Shown here one piece after another: positions 16,018 through 24,867 of a stretch of DNA of 60,076 nt. The notes below the pieces were generated by a model. That model worked only from the letters and a program-made list of their open reading frames with translations. It was not told the origin of the DNA and ran no database searches. This stretch comes from Bacillota bacterium (GTDB lineage Bacteria; Bacillota; Clostridia; Clostridiales; Clostridiaceae), in NCBI GenBank assembly GCA_023445445.1, contig JAEXLD010000004.1, positions 1-60,076 on the forward strand. The letters run 5' to 3'. Position numbers and translations under genes: made by a program. Within the stretch, counting starts at the first letter, position 1. Every line of letters begins with the position of its first letter.

Positions 16018-16536
16018 TTACTTAAATGAATTTTCAATTTTTGTCTTCATTGATTCTACTTTATCTTTGGCTACATCCTTCTTTTCTCTTATTGCTGTAT
16101 CATATTCATTAAACAAATTTTCCATATCATCTAAGGTACTTCTTATAGAAGCGTCTTCTACTGTATTTCTTAAATTTGTAAGTTTACCTCTAAATTCTGT
16201 ACTATATTTATCCCAGTCTTCAGAATTTATATTTTCTACTCCACCACCAACTTTTTCATTGAATTCTGTATATAAATTATTTACAGAAGTTCTACTTTCA
16301 TTCATTGAAGAACCTTGATTATTAGTTCCATTTGTATCGGAATTTGTTCCATCTGGTGTTCCAGCTCCAGTTGTTCCATTCATCCCATTATTTTCACCCG
16401 TTCCTGTACCATTGGTTCCATCTGTTACACCTGTACCTGAATTATTATTAGTTGATGGATTTTCTGTGTTATTTCTTCCACAAGCTGCTAGTCCCAAACT
16501 ACAAGTTATCAACATACCTATTAATAATTTTTTCAT
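16018..16536 (-). CDS. Putative lipoprotein with Thr/Asn/Gly-rich linker
   Basis: A 172-residue exported lipoprotein: signal peptide with lipobox LAAC (Cys19), then a low-complexity linker at residues 22-78 made almost only of G, N, T and S, then a helical domain (about 83-172) with heptad-like charge spacing ending in DKVESMKTKIENSFK. The linker would hold the helical domain away from the membrane through the wall. GAGGAGTAAAA site before the ATG; single-gene transcript with its own terminator. Function unknown. Confidence 0.82.
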   Translation of the reverse strand: MKKLLIGMLITCSLGLAACGRNNTENPSTNNNSGTGVTDGTNGTGTGENNGMNGTTGAGTPDGTNSDTNGTNNQGSSMNESRTSVNNLYTEFNEKVGGGVENINSEDWDKYSTEFRGKLTNLRNTVEDASIRSTLDDMENLFNEYDTAIREKKDVAKDKVESMKTKIENSFK

Positions 16537-16793
16537 TTTTACTCCTCCTCATTTAGCCACATAGTTATTTTCCCTCTAGCTTTAGAAAATTATACTCTTA
16601 GCTAAATGTCATATTCTTTGTAAAGTTTCAAGAAGTTTCTACATACTTTTATTAATTGTTATTTTTTTCTAATTTGTAATTTGTTCTAGTAAATTCATTT
16701 TACATTTTGCCACAGCCCCAATTAATCCTTAGGATTTAAAATTAAGACTCCTTTAATACAATATTTATTTTTATGTGGAGTAATTTTTTAAGA

Positions 16794-17585
16794 TTATTTA
16801 TCTTGTACTAATGTATTCATGCTATCTTTTATATTATGAATATATTTGGATACGTATAAAGCAGAATCTCTTCCATATTCTCCTATTAACTTAACTATAG
16901 CAGATCCTATTATAACTCCATCTGAAATCCTTGCTATGTTTTTTGCCTGCTCAGGTGTTGATATTCCAAAACCAATAGCACAAGGAATATTAGGATTACT
17001 TTTACGCACTAAATCTACCATTGATCCAATATTAGATGTTATTTTATCTCTTTCTCCTGTAACTCCTAAAGAGGATACACAATACACAAATCCTTGGGCT
17101 TCCTTTGTAATTTCTTCAATACGATTTTGTGAAGTTAAGGTTACAAGACTTATAAAATCAATACCATATTTACTAAAAATATCAGTAAACTCATGTTTTT
17201 CTTCAAAGGGAACATCAGGAAGAATAATTCCATCTATTCCAACTTCATAAGCTCTTTTTGCAAAGTCTTCTATATTATATGAAAATACAACATTAGCATA
17301 AGTCATAAAAGCTATAGGGATATCAACATATTTACGAAGTTTAGCTACCATTTCAAAGATTTTATCAGTTGTAACCCCACCATTAATTGCTCTTATATTA
17401 GCTTCTTGAATAACTGGTCCTTCAGCTGTTGCATCAGAAAATGGAATTCCAAGCTCTATTAAATCCACTCCACTTTTAGCCATTTCATAAATAAGTTTTT
17501 CTGTTGTCTCTAAGTCTGGATCTCCACAGGTTATAAAAGCTATAAGAGCTTTTTTGTTAAGAAATGCTTTTTTTATATTACTCAT
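16794..17585 (-). CDS. trpA: Tryptophan synthase alpha subunit
   Basis: A 263-residue TIM-barrel subunit cleaving indole-3-glycerol phosphate to indole, which is channelled to TrpB. Start at the ATG at 17585 (MSNIKKAFL), preceded by GAGGTGAAAATATTT; a frame extension upstream lies inside trpB. The catalytic Glu is E44 in DLIELGIPFSD. The second acid (Asp60 in E. coli, LADGP) is Glu here (TAEGP), a conservative variant seen in other TrpA proteins. The phosphate-binding IGFGIS and GSAIVK are present. It overlaps the trpB stop by eight bases, so translation is probably coupled. Last gene of the trp operon; about 250 bases without a gene follow. Confidence 0.97.
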   Translation of the reverse strand: MSNIKKAFLNKKALIAFITCGDPDLETTEKLIYEMAKSGVDLIELGIPFSDATAEGPVIQEANIRAINGGVTTDKIFEMVAKLRKYVDIPIAFMTYANVVFSYNIEDFAKRAYEVGIDGIILPDVPFEEKHEFTDIFSKYGIDFISLVTLTSQNRIEEITKEAQGFVYCVSSLGVTGERDKITSNIGSMVDLVRKSNPNIPCAIGFGISTPEQAKNIARISDGVIIGSAIVKLIGEYGRDSALYVSKYIHNIKDSMNTLVQDK

Positions 17586-18768
17586 AAATATTTTCACCTC
17601 TATATCTAGCAATTGCTGCACAATCCTTGTCTCCACGACCTGATATATTTATAACTATAATTTTATCTTTATCCATTGTTGGTGCTATCTTTATAGCATG
17701 TGCAACAGCATGTGCAGATTCAATGGCAGGAATAATGCCTTCTGTTTTACTTAAATATTCAAAGGCATTTACTGCTTCATTATCTGTTATAGGAACATAC
17801 TCACAACGACCAATATCATGAAGCCATGAATGCTCTGGCCCAATTCCTGGATAATCAAGTCCTGCTGAAATTGAATAAACAGGTGCAATTTGGCCATACT
17901 CATCTTGGCAAAAGTAAGATTTCATACCATGAAAAATCCCAATCTTTCCTACATTTATTGTTGCTGCTGTTTCCAATGTATCTATACCACGACCTGCTGC
18001 CTCACAGCCAATTAAAGAAACTGAGCTTTCTTCTATAAAATTATAAAAAGCTCCAATTGCATTGCTTCCACCACCTACACAAGCAATTATTACATCAGGT
18101 AATCTTCCTTCCTTCTCCATAATTTGTTCTTTTATTTCCTTTGAAATTACAGACTGAAAATCTCTTACCATTGTTGGAAAAGGATGTGGCCCCATCACTG
18201 AGCCAATGCAATAATGTGTATCATCAATTCTCTTTGTCCATTCTCTCATTGCCTCTGACACAGCATCCTTTAAGGTTTTTGTACCAGTACTAACTGGAAC
18301 AACTGTTGCTCCTAATAATTTCATTCTATACACATTTAAGGCTTGGCGCTTAGTATCTTCCTCTCCCATAAAAATAACACACTCCATATTCATAAGAGCT
18401 GCTGCTGTTGCTGTTGCAACTCCATGTTGTCCTGCTCCTGTTTCTGCAATTAACCTTGTTTTCCCCATTTTCTTTGCTAAAAGTGCTTGGCCTAAAACAT
18501 TATTAATTTTATGAGAACCTGTATGGTTTAAATCTTCTCTTTTTAAATAAATTTTTGCACCACCTAAATCTTCTGTCATCTTCTTGGCATAATAAAGACG
18601 ACTTGGTCTTCCAGAATATTCATTAAAAAGTGTAGTAAGTTCATTTTGAAAATCAAAATCATTTTTATAATAATTATATGCATTTTCTAATTGTATAATT
18701 GAATTCATTAATATTTCAGGTATATATTGTCCTCCATGAATATCAAATCTTCCTTTTTTATTCTCCAT
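17578..18768 (-). CDS. trpB: Tryptophan synthase beta subunit
   Basis: A 396-residue PLP enzyme joining indole and serine. Start at the ATG at 18768 (MENKKGRFD) with an AAGGGGG site; an upstream in-frame extension overlaps trpF and lacks a site. The PLP lysine is K87 in HTGSHKINN, the same number as in Salmonella TrpB; the catalytic Glu is in ETGAGQHGVA; the phosphate-binding loop is GGGSNAIG near 229. It is the TrpB1 type that works with TrpA. It starts about 13 bases after the trpF stop. Confidence 0.98.
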   Translation of the reverse strand: MENKKGRFDIHGGQYIPEILMNSIIQLENAYNYYKNDFDFQNELTTLFNEYSGRPSRLYYAKKMTEDLGGAKIYLKREDLNHTGSHKINNVLGQALLAKKMGKTRLIAETGAGQHGVATATAAALMNMECVIFMGEEDTKRQALNVYRMKLLGATVVPVSTGTKTLKDAVSEAMREWTKRIDDTHYCIGSVMGPHPFPTMVRDFQSVISKEIKEQIMEKEGRLPDVIIACVGGGSNAIGAFYNFIEESSVSLIGCEAAGRGIDTLETAATINVGKIGIFHGMKSYFCQDEYGQIAPVYSISAGLDYPGIGPEHSWLHDIGRCEYVPITDNEAVNAFEYLSKTEGIIPAIESAHAVAHAIKIAPTMDKDKIIVINISGRGDKDCAAIARYRGENIYE

Positions 18769-18781
18769 TTTGTATACCCCC

Positions 18782-19399
18782 TTATCCATATATTTTATCT
18801 GCACATTTTACAATATAAATAAACTCTTTAATTTTTTCATAGTTCTTAATACCTTCTACTTCCACTCCAGAACTTGTATCGACACAATAAAGCTTTCTAA
18901 AATTAAGTACTTCCCCAACATTATGAGAAGATAATCCTCCAGCTAAAATATAATCTCTATTCACATAAGATAAAAGACTCCAATCAAAGGTTTCACCAGT
19001 TCCACCATTACCGTTATCAAGAAGTATAATATCTGCAGCTGATGAATTAGCAATAACAATATCTGAAGTTGTATCTATCCTGAATGCCTTAATAATCAAT
19101 TTATTAGTGTGTTTTTTTATTTCATTTATATATGTGTTATCTTCCTCACCATGTAGCTGAATAACATCTATGATATTGTTATTAATTATAGACATAATAT
19201 TTTTAATTGGTTCATTTACAAAAACACCTACTACTTTAATTTTATCTGATAAATGTAACCTTAATTTTTTCGCCCCTTCAGGTGAAATATATCTTTTACT
19301 GGACTTTACAAAAACAAAGCCTATATAATTTGGAAGTAATTCATTAACATAATCTATATCTTCACTTCGTGTTAATCCACATATTTTTACTTTCATCAT
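18782..19399 (-). CDS. trpF: Phosphoribosylanthranilate isomerase
   Basis: A 205-residue barrel enzyme converting PRA to CdRP. It begins KVKICGLT with the catalytic Cys in this motif, and the general acid Asp lies in the segment ILLDNGNGGTGETFDW. Two in-frame ATGs (19399 and 19396) form ATGATG; the first overlaps the trpC stop as TAATG, suggesting termination-reinitiation coupling. Stand-alone rather than fused to trpC, as usual in Firmicutes. Confidence 0.96.
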   Translation of the reverse strand: MMKVKICGLTRSEDIDYVNELLPNYIGFVFVKSSKRYISPEGAKKLRLHLSDKIKVVGVFVNEPIKNIMSIINNNIIDVIQLHGEEDNTYINEIKKHTNKLIIKAFRIDTTSDIVIANSSAADIILLDNGNGGTGETFDWSLLSYVNRDYILAGGLSSHNVGEVLNFRKLYCVDTSSGVEVEGIKNYEKIKEFIYIVKCADKIYG

Positions 19400-20184
19400 T
19401 AATTACCTCTAATAAATCTCAACATCTCTCTTTTATTCTCTGATCTCATTAATGTTTCTCCAATTAAAACTCCATCTACAGCTATAGACCGTAAATAAGA
19501 TATATCCTCTGGAGTCTTTATACCAGATTCAGAAATAAATAATATTTCTGGTGGAACTTTTTCTCTAAGTCTTTCAGTATTTGAAAAGTTCATAGAAAAA
19601 TCCTTTAGATTTCTATTATTTACACCAATAATTTTTGCTCCTGCTGAAATTGCTGAATCAATTTCCTTTTCATCATGAGCTTCTACAAGAGCAGCAATAT
19701 TTAATTGTTCACAAATATCTAAGTATTTATTTATTGTTGCTGTATCAAGTATTCCACAAATCAAAAGAATTGCATTAGCCCCTATTAACTTTCCTTGATA
19801 TATTTGATATTCATCTATAGTAAAATCTTTACGAAGCATTGGAATAGATACTTCCTTTCTTATTTCTTTAAAAATTTCATCTGAACCTAGAAACCATTTT
19901 GGTTCTGTTAAACATGATATAGAATCTGCACCAGCATCTTCATAGTCCTTAGCAATGGATAAATAATCAAATTCTTCAGAAATAATCCCCTTTGATGGTG
20001 ATGCCTTTTTTATTTCACAAATAAAGCTCATTTCAGATTTCTTTAATACTGAAGTAAATTTATTTTCTGTATTAGACTCTATATTCCTACATAGCTCCTT
20101 TAATTCTTCAAGGCTATTTTTCATCTTATGAGCTTTTACACGTTCCTTTGCATATAATGAGATTGTATTAAGAATTGACTCCAT
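19399..20184 (-). CDS. trpC: Indole-3-glycerol phosphate synthase
   Basis: A 261-residue barrel enzyme. Start placed at the ATG at 20184 (MESILNT) because AAGGAGTGATAG precedes it with normal spacing, four bases after the trpD stop; the longer form would begin inside trpD. Motifs: SFICEIKKASPSKG (catalytic Lys, substrate binding), KDFTIDEYQIY, IIGVNNRNLKDF, FISESGI and DGVLIGETLMRS. All are intact, so it should be active. Confidence 0.97.
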   Translation of the reverse strand: MESILNTISLYAKERVKAHKMKNSLEELKELCRNIESNTENKFTSVLKKSEMSFICEIKKASPSKGIISEEFDYLSIAKDYEDAGADSISCLTEPKWFLGSDEIFKEIRKEVSIPMLRKDFTIDEYQIYQGKLIGANAILLICGILDTATINKYLDICEQLNIAALVEAHDEKEIDSAISAGAKIIGVNNRNLKDFSMNFSNTERLREKVPPEILFISESGIKTPEDISYLRSIAVDGVLIGETLMRSENKREMLRFIRGN

Positions 20185-20188
20185 ACTA

Positions 20189-21208
20189 TCACTCCTTATT
20201 AGATTCAATTATAAATTTCTCAAGAGTTTTTAATGCCTTTCCAGAATCAATAAGTTCTTCTGCCATCTTTATTCCTTCTTCAATGGACTTTGCTTTATTT
20301 GCAATATACAAACAAGCTCCTGAATTTATTAAAACTGCATCACGCTTTGCTCCTCTTTCACCTAAAAGAATTGAGCGAGTAATTGCTGCATTTTCCTTTG
20401 CTGTTCCTCCTATAAGTTCAGATTTATCACATTGTTCAAGACCAAATTCCCCTGGGGTAATTACATAGTTTTTATAATTACCATTATCAAATTCACATAC
20501 AGTTGTAGGGGAACTCATAGATATTTCATCAAGTTTATCTTGACCATAAACTACCATTCCTCTTTTACATCCAAGGTTAGTTAACACCTCTGCAAGAGGC
20601 TTTACAAGGGATTCATCATATACACCAAGAAGTTGCATTTTAGGTGATGCAGGATTTGTCAGAGGTCCAAGAATATTAAATACTGTTCTTATTCCAAGTT
20701 CTTTTCGTATTGCTCCTACATATTTCATTGATGTATGATATTTCTGTGCAAAGAAAAAACATATTCCCACTTTCTCAAGCAACTCTCGGCATTTATCTGG
20801 TGTTTGATTTATATTTACTCCAAGTTCTTCTAAACAATCAGCAGTACCACACTTAGATGAAGCTGCACGATTCCCATGTTTTGAAACTTTAACTCCTCCT
20901 GAAGCTACAACTATTGCAGATGTAGTAGAAATATTAAAGCTACCTGAAGAGTCTCCCCCTGTTCCAACAATTTCAAGAAGGTTATAATCAGTTTCGCACT
21001 TTATAGAATTAGCTCTCATAGCGGCTGCACACCCAAAAATCTCATCTATAGTTTCTCTTTTTGTACTTTTAGTGGATAATGCAGCTAAAAAGGCAGCATT
21101 TTGAGTAGCAGTAGTATTACCCTTCATAATTTCATTCATTACAGAAAATGCCTCATCATAGGTTAAGTCCTGTTTATCTACAATTTTAATAATTGCTTCT
21201 CTAATCAT
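20189..21208 (-). CDS. trpD: Anthranilate phosphoribosyltransferase
   Basis: A 339-residue nucleoside-phosphorylase-II-fold enzyme transferring phosphoribose from PRPP to anthranilate. Motifs: EIVGTGGDSSGSFNIST (PRPP loop, near residues 75-91), the KHGNRAASSKCG block (anthranilate and PRPP contacts), and DEIS near residue 220 for Mg2+. It overlaps trpG by eight bases. Not fused to the amidotransferase; TrpG is separate. Confidence 0.97.
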   Translation of the reverse strand: MIREAIIKIVDKQDLTYDEAFSVMNEIMKGNTTATQNAAFLAALSTKSTKRETIDEIFGCAAAMRANSIKCETDYNLLEIVGTGGDSSGSFNISTTSAIVVASGGVKVSKHGNRAASSKCGTADCLEELGVNINQTPDKCRELLEKVGICFFFAQKYHTSMKYVGAIRKELGIRTVFNILGPLTNPASPKMQLLGVYDESLVKPLAEVLTNLGCKRGMVVYGQDKLDEISMSSPTTVCEFDNGNYKNYVITPGEFGLEQCDKSELIGGTAKENAAITRSILLGERGAKRDAVLINSGACLYIANKAKSIEEGIKMAEELIDSGKALKTLEKFIIESNKE

Positions 21209-21791
21209 TTCTATTACATCCCTTCATAATACTTAAAAAATTCTTTATTATAGTAATCCCATCAGGTGTCATAATAGATTCAGGATGAAACTGAACTCCA
21301 TAAATATTTAATTCTTTATGTCTAACTGCCATAATTTCTCCATCATCTGCTCTTGCAGTAATAACAAGATCTTTGGATAAGGTACTTTCAACTACTGATA
21401 AAGAATGATATCTAGCAGCAATAATGTTAGAGGTACATCCTGAAAATAATTTGCAATTTAAATCTACATTTATCATTGATTGCTTTCCATGCATTAAAGT
21501 TTTTGCATGAGATACCTTTGTACCATAAGCTGTACAAATTGCTTGATGTCCAAGACAAACACCTAATATTGGCACTGTGTTACCTAGCTCCTTTATTACC
21601 TCAATACAAATACCTGAATCTTCTGGTTTTCCTGGTCCTGGAGATAATATAATTGCTTCAGGCTTTAATGCTTTAAGCTTTTTAACTGTTATTGCATCAT
21701 TTCTAAAAACCCTTATGTCAGAATTAATTGAGCCAATAAGTTGATAAAGATTATATGAAAAGCTATCATAATTATCTATTAATGCAATCAT
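21201..21791 (-). CDS. trpG: Anthranilate synthase glutamine amidotransferase subunit
   Basis: A 196-residue class I glutamine amidotransferase supplying ammonia to TrpE. The catalytic triad is visible: Cys in GVCLGHQAI (about residue 79), and His and Glu in VQFHPESIMT (about 168-170). LSPGPGKPEDSG is the oxyanion strand. Its ATG shares one base with the trpE stop (TAATG), implying coupling and a matched subunit ratio. It may also serve folate synthesis (PabA), but the position argues for TrpG. Confidence 0.97.
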   Translation of the reverse strand: MIALIDNYDSFSYNLYQLIGSINSDIRVFRNDAITVKKLKALKPEAIILSPGPGKPEDSGICIEVIKELGNTVPILGVCLGHQAICTAYGTKVSHAKTLMHGKQSMINVDLNCKLFSGCTSNIIAARYHSLSVVESTLSKDLVITARADDGEIMAVRHKELNIYGVQFHPESIMTPDGITIIKNFLSIMKGCNRND

Positions 21792-23251
21792 TATAGTACC
21801 TCCTCTGCTAGCTTAACTGCCTTTACTACTGCTGTAACCTTATTAGAACATTCCTTATATTCTTTTTCTGGAACTGAGTCTGCAACAATTCCAGCTCCAC
21901 TTCTTATAAAAATCTTATTATTTTTCTTATAAACAATTCTTATTGCAATACAAGTATCAAGGTTCCCTGTAAAGTCTAGATAACCAATTGCCCCGCCATA
22001 TATACCACGCTTATTATTTTCTAAGTCATTAATAAGCTGACAAGCCTTTATTTTAGGAGCTCCTGAAAGAGTTCCAGCTGGTAATATTGCATTAATAGCA
22101 TCCATTGCAGTTTTATCTTCTAATATTTCCCCTTTAACTGTAGAGCCTATATGCATAACATGAGAGAATTTTTCAATGGAATGATATTTTTCTACTGTGA
22201 CGCTACCAAACTTACTTATTCTTCCTATGTCATTACGTCCAAGATCCACTAGCATATTATGTTCAGCTAACTCTTTTGGATCTGAAAGCAATTCTAGTTC
22301 TAATTTCTTATCTTCCTCTTCTGTTTTCCCCCTTGGTCTGGTTCCTGCAAGAGGGAAGGTGTATAATGTTCCATTTTCTAGCTTAGCCAAAGTTTCTGGT
22401 GATGCACCAGCTATTTCAACATCCATTCCTGAAATATAAAACATATATGGTGAAGGATTCATAGTTCTAAGTACTCTATAAACATTGAAAAGTGAGCCTT
22501 CATACTCTGCTTCAAGTCTATTTGATAATACAATTTGAAAAATATCTCCTTCAGTTATATGATATTTCGCTTTCTTTACCATATTGCAATACTCATCATA
22601 GTTAAATAATGCTTTAAAATCGCTTTTTAATTTTCCCTTAGTATCTTTAAGAGGAAGTCCATTTTCAACAAGCTCTGCCATTTTATTCAATTCAATCCTT
22701 CCTCTCTCATACTCTACTTCTAAATTTTCAAGGGATATATTTATTATTAAAATGATTTTTTGTTTATAATTATCAAAGGCAATTACTTTATCAAATAACA
22801 TTAAATCAATATCCTTAAATACTTCATTATCCTTTGCATTAAGGTTAATACTTGGCTCTGAATATTTTAAATAATCATAGGAAAAGTATCCAACAAGTCC
22901 ACCTGAAAAGGGTGGTAATCCTTCAAATTTAATACTTTTATTATCATTAATAATTTTATTTATATAGGTTGAAGGATTATCTGTATTAAATATTGATTGA
23001 CCTATTTTCATTTCACCATTTATACAAGTTATTTCCAACCTTGGGTCAAAGCCTAGAAAGGTATATCTCCCTGATTTTTCATGATTTGAAAGTGATTCAA
23101 GTATAAAGCAATGTGGATATACATTCTTTAAAATCCTTAAAACTTCAATAGGAGTTTTAGTGTCTGAAAAAATTTCCATAGATATAGGTGCTGTTTTGTA
23201 GCTACTATTTTTAATAGCTTCTTTAATTTGTTCAACGCTTGGATAATACAT
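21791..23251 (-). CDS. trpE: Anthranilate synthase component I
   Basis: A 486-residue chorismate-utilising enzyme. Start at the ATG at 23251 (MYYPSVEQIK) with an AAGGGGGAG site. The N-terminal Trp-binding region contains LESLSNHEKSGRYTFLG, with the LE-S element used in feedback inhibition. The catalytic domain holds FQIVLSNRL, AGTRPRGKTEEED, DLGRNDIGR, HIGSTVKGE, and GAPKIKACQLI near residue 400. First gene of the trp operon, behind a T-box leader. Confidence 0.98.
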   Translation of the reverse strand: MYYPSVEQIKEAIKNSSYKTAPISMEIFSDTKTPIEVLRILKNVYPHCFILESLSNHEKSGRYTFLGFDPRLEITCINGEMKIGQSIFNTDNPSTYINKIINDNKSIKFEGLPPFSGGLVGYFSYDYLKYSEPSINLNAKDNEVFKDIDLMLFDKVIAFDNYKQKIILIINISLENLEVEYERGRIELNKMAELVENGLPLKDTKGKLKSDFKALFNYDEYCNMVKKAKYHITEGDIFQIVLSNRLEAEYEGSLFNVYRVLRTMNPSPYMFYISGMDVEIAGASPETLAKLENGTLYTFPLAGTRPRGKTEEEDKKLELELLSDPKELAEHNMLVDLGRNDIGRISKFGSVTVEKYHSIEKFSHVMHIGSTVKGEILEDKTAMDAINAILPAGTLSGAPKIKACQLINDLENNKRGIYGGAIGYLDFTGNLDTCIAIRIVYKKNNKIFIRSGAGIVADSVPEKEYKECSNKVTAVVKAVKLAEEVL

Positions 23252-23280
23252 TATAAATCTCCCCCTTCTTTTTTCTGACA

Positions 23281-23560
23281 AAAACAAAAAGTCCTTGACA
23301 GAAATATAATATTTCTGTCAAGGACGAATATTCATTATTCGCGGTGCCACCTTGATTTACGGAACTCCCGTACACTTAGCAGGATACTAACATATCCCCG
23401 GTAACTAACGTATACCTTCTCGTCGCATAATACTCAGGCAAGCCCTTTGAATGCGCCCTCAGCGGTCCATTTGATGATTTGTTTTCCACCTGACTCTCAG
23501 CATCGCAGGCTCTCTGTAGGAGCATAGTCACCGTTATCTCCGCTTCAACGGTTTAATATT
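23281..23560 (-). ncRNA. T-box (trp): Tryptophan T-box leader with terminator
   Basis: On the minus strand: stem I with CAGAGAG and GCTGAGAGTCAGGTGG; specifier codon TGG (Trp) at 23467-23469 in AAATGGACC; the conserved T-box AAGGTGGCACCGCG at 23340-23353, which binds the uncharged tRNA end; and a terminator of two perfect 16-base arms (23291-23325) followed by TTTTTGTTTTTG. Uncharged tRNA-Trp should stabilise the antiterminator and switch on trpEGDCFBA. Confidence 0.96.
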
Positions 23561-23596
23561 AAAAATAGTATAACACATACTATTTTTCAAGGTCAA
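23561..23596 (-). promoter_or_regulatory. trp promoter covered by a perfect palindrome
   Basis: On the minus strand, TTGACC (23591-23596) and TATACT (23567-23572) are 18 bases apart. An exact inverted repeat, AAAAATAGTAT (23561-23571) with ATACTATTTTT (23577-23587), spans the -10 box and most of the spacer. This is where a repressor would act. Confidence 0.7.
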
Positions 23597-23670
23597 TCCA
23601 TATTTGTAAATAAATTCATCGAGTTTTGGGAACTCATTTTTTATACAATAACTTTTTCCATTTAATTATT

Positions 23671-24627
23671 CTACAGTAACTTTATAATTAATCCAGCTAA
23701 AATAGTAAGAGCATAAACTAAATTTGTAATAACAAAGTTTTTAACTGCTAAAACAAAAGTATCCTTTTTAGTTTGAAGTTTATTAAACTTATTAATATTT
23801 CCTTGAACTACTTTTAATACTAATAAGGTTACTAATGAAACCACTGGTAATACTCTAAGTACTACAGCAATAAATATAGAAATAAATCCAATATAGTATA
23901 GCCATTTAAACACCTTTAATGCTTTTTCTTTACCAATATATATTGGTAGTGTATATCTTTTATTTTCTATATCTTCATCTATATCACAGATATTATTTGC
24001 AAGCATTATATTTGAAATTCCCATTATTGGTGATAAGCAAATTATAAATATACTAATTAACTCTATTAAATTGAAATTTATGTTTATATTACTTAATTCA
24101 TTAATATTTATATTTAATACTCCTGTATCAAATATGTGAATATAGATAGATAAAAATGTTATTATTAATCCCATAGCAAGTCCAGAAAAAATTTCACCAA
24201 AGGGTGTTCTTGAAATAGGAATTGGACCAAAGGAATATGTTATTCCAACTACAAAGGATATTGCTCCTATTAACAGCACTATAATATTAGTATTTTTAAC
24301 TAATAATAGTCCTAAAGCTGCTGCTATAATTAACATTGCATAAATTAAAAGTCTAACTGCCTTTGGATTTAAGTTATGACTTACTATTGCATTATGGGTT
24401 TCGTATCCATATCCTTCTTTTTTTACTGCCTTAGCATAATCCATATAATTATTTATAGCTGTTGTGGTCATATCAAATATTATCATTGATAAAAACATTA
24501 TAATTGCATTTTTTAAATTAAAATTATCATATCTGTATAAAGCATAAAAAGTTCCTACTAAATATGGAATTACACTTGCTACTTTTGTCTGTATTTCCAC
24601 TAATTTTAAAAAGATTTTAATATCCAT
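23671..24627 (-). CDS. menA: UbiA-family prenyltransferase, MenA-like
   Basis: A 318-residue integral membrane protein with eight or nine hydrophobic helices. Both Asp-rich motifs of the UbiA family are present: NNYMDYAKAVKKEGY (about residues 59-73) and NNICDIDEDIENKR (about 211-224), which bind Mg-prenyl diphosphate. The GYETHNAIVSH stretch fits 1,4-dihydroxy-2-naphthoate polyprenyltransferase (MenA), making demethylmenaquinone. No other men gene is in the window and most clostridia lack a full pathway, so substrate and product are uncertain. GGGAGGAAAGC site. Divergent from the CPBP protease gene. Confidence 0.85.
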   Translation of the reverse strand: MDIKIFLKLVEIQTKVASVIPYLVGTFYALYRYDNFNLKNAIIMFLSMIIFDMTTTAINNYMDYAKAVKKEGYGYETHNAIVSHNLNPKAVRLLIYAMLIIAAALGLLLVKNTNIIVLLIGAISFVVGITYSFGPIPISRTPFGEIFSGLAMGLIITFLSIYIHIFDTGVLNININELSNININFNLIELISIFIICLSPIMGISNIMLANNICDIDEDIENKRYTLPIYIGKEKALKVFKWLYYIGFISIFIAVVLRVLPVVSLVTLLVLKVVQGNINKFNKLQTKKDTFVLAVKNFVITNLVYALTILAGLIIKLL

Positions 24628-24867
24628 ATGCTTTCCTCCCTTTAGTTATATCTGCTATTTTATCACAAATAAAATAAGTTTGTTATATAAAGTTACTATA
24701 AAAGAATCTATAAAAAATATTAATTAGTGATGATTATTTATGAAAAATTTTTATAAAAAATAAATATTAATCATTTTTATATCAATCCACTTCTTTGACA
24801 TTAAATGTAAGTTATGTTATTATTATCAAAACAATTATTAGATTCTTATTTTATAGGGGGCTATCAT

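Noticed and set aside
16537..16793. Possible small gene between the lipoprotein gene and trpA
   Set aside because: No frame with start, ribosome site and reasonable length on either strand; probably promoter and trp 3' end.
16794..17585. Inactive TrpA because Asp60 is replaced by Glu
   Set aside because: This conservative variant occurs in other functional TrpA proteins, and all other residues are present.
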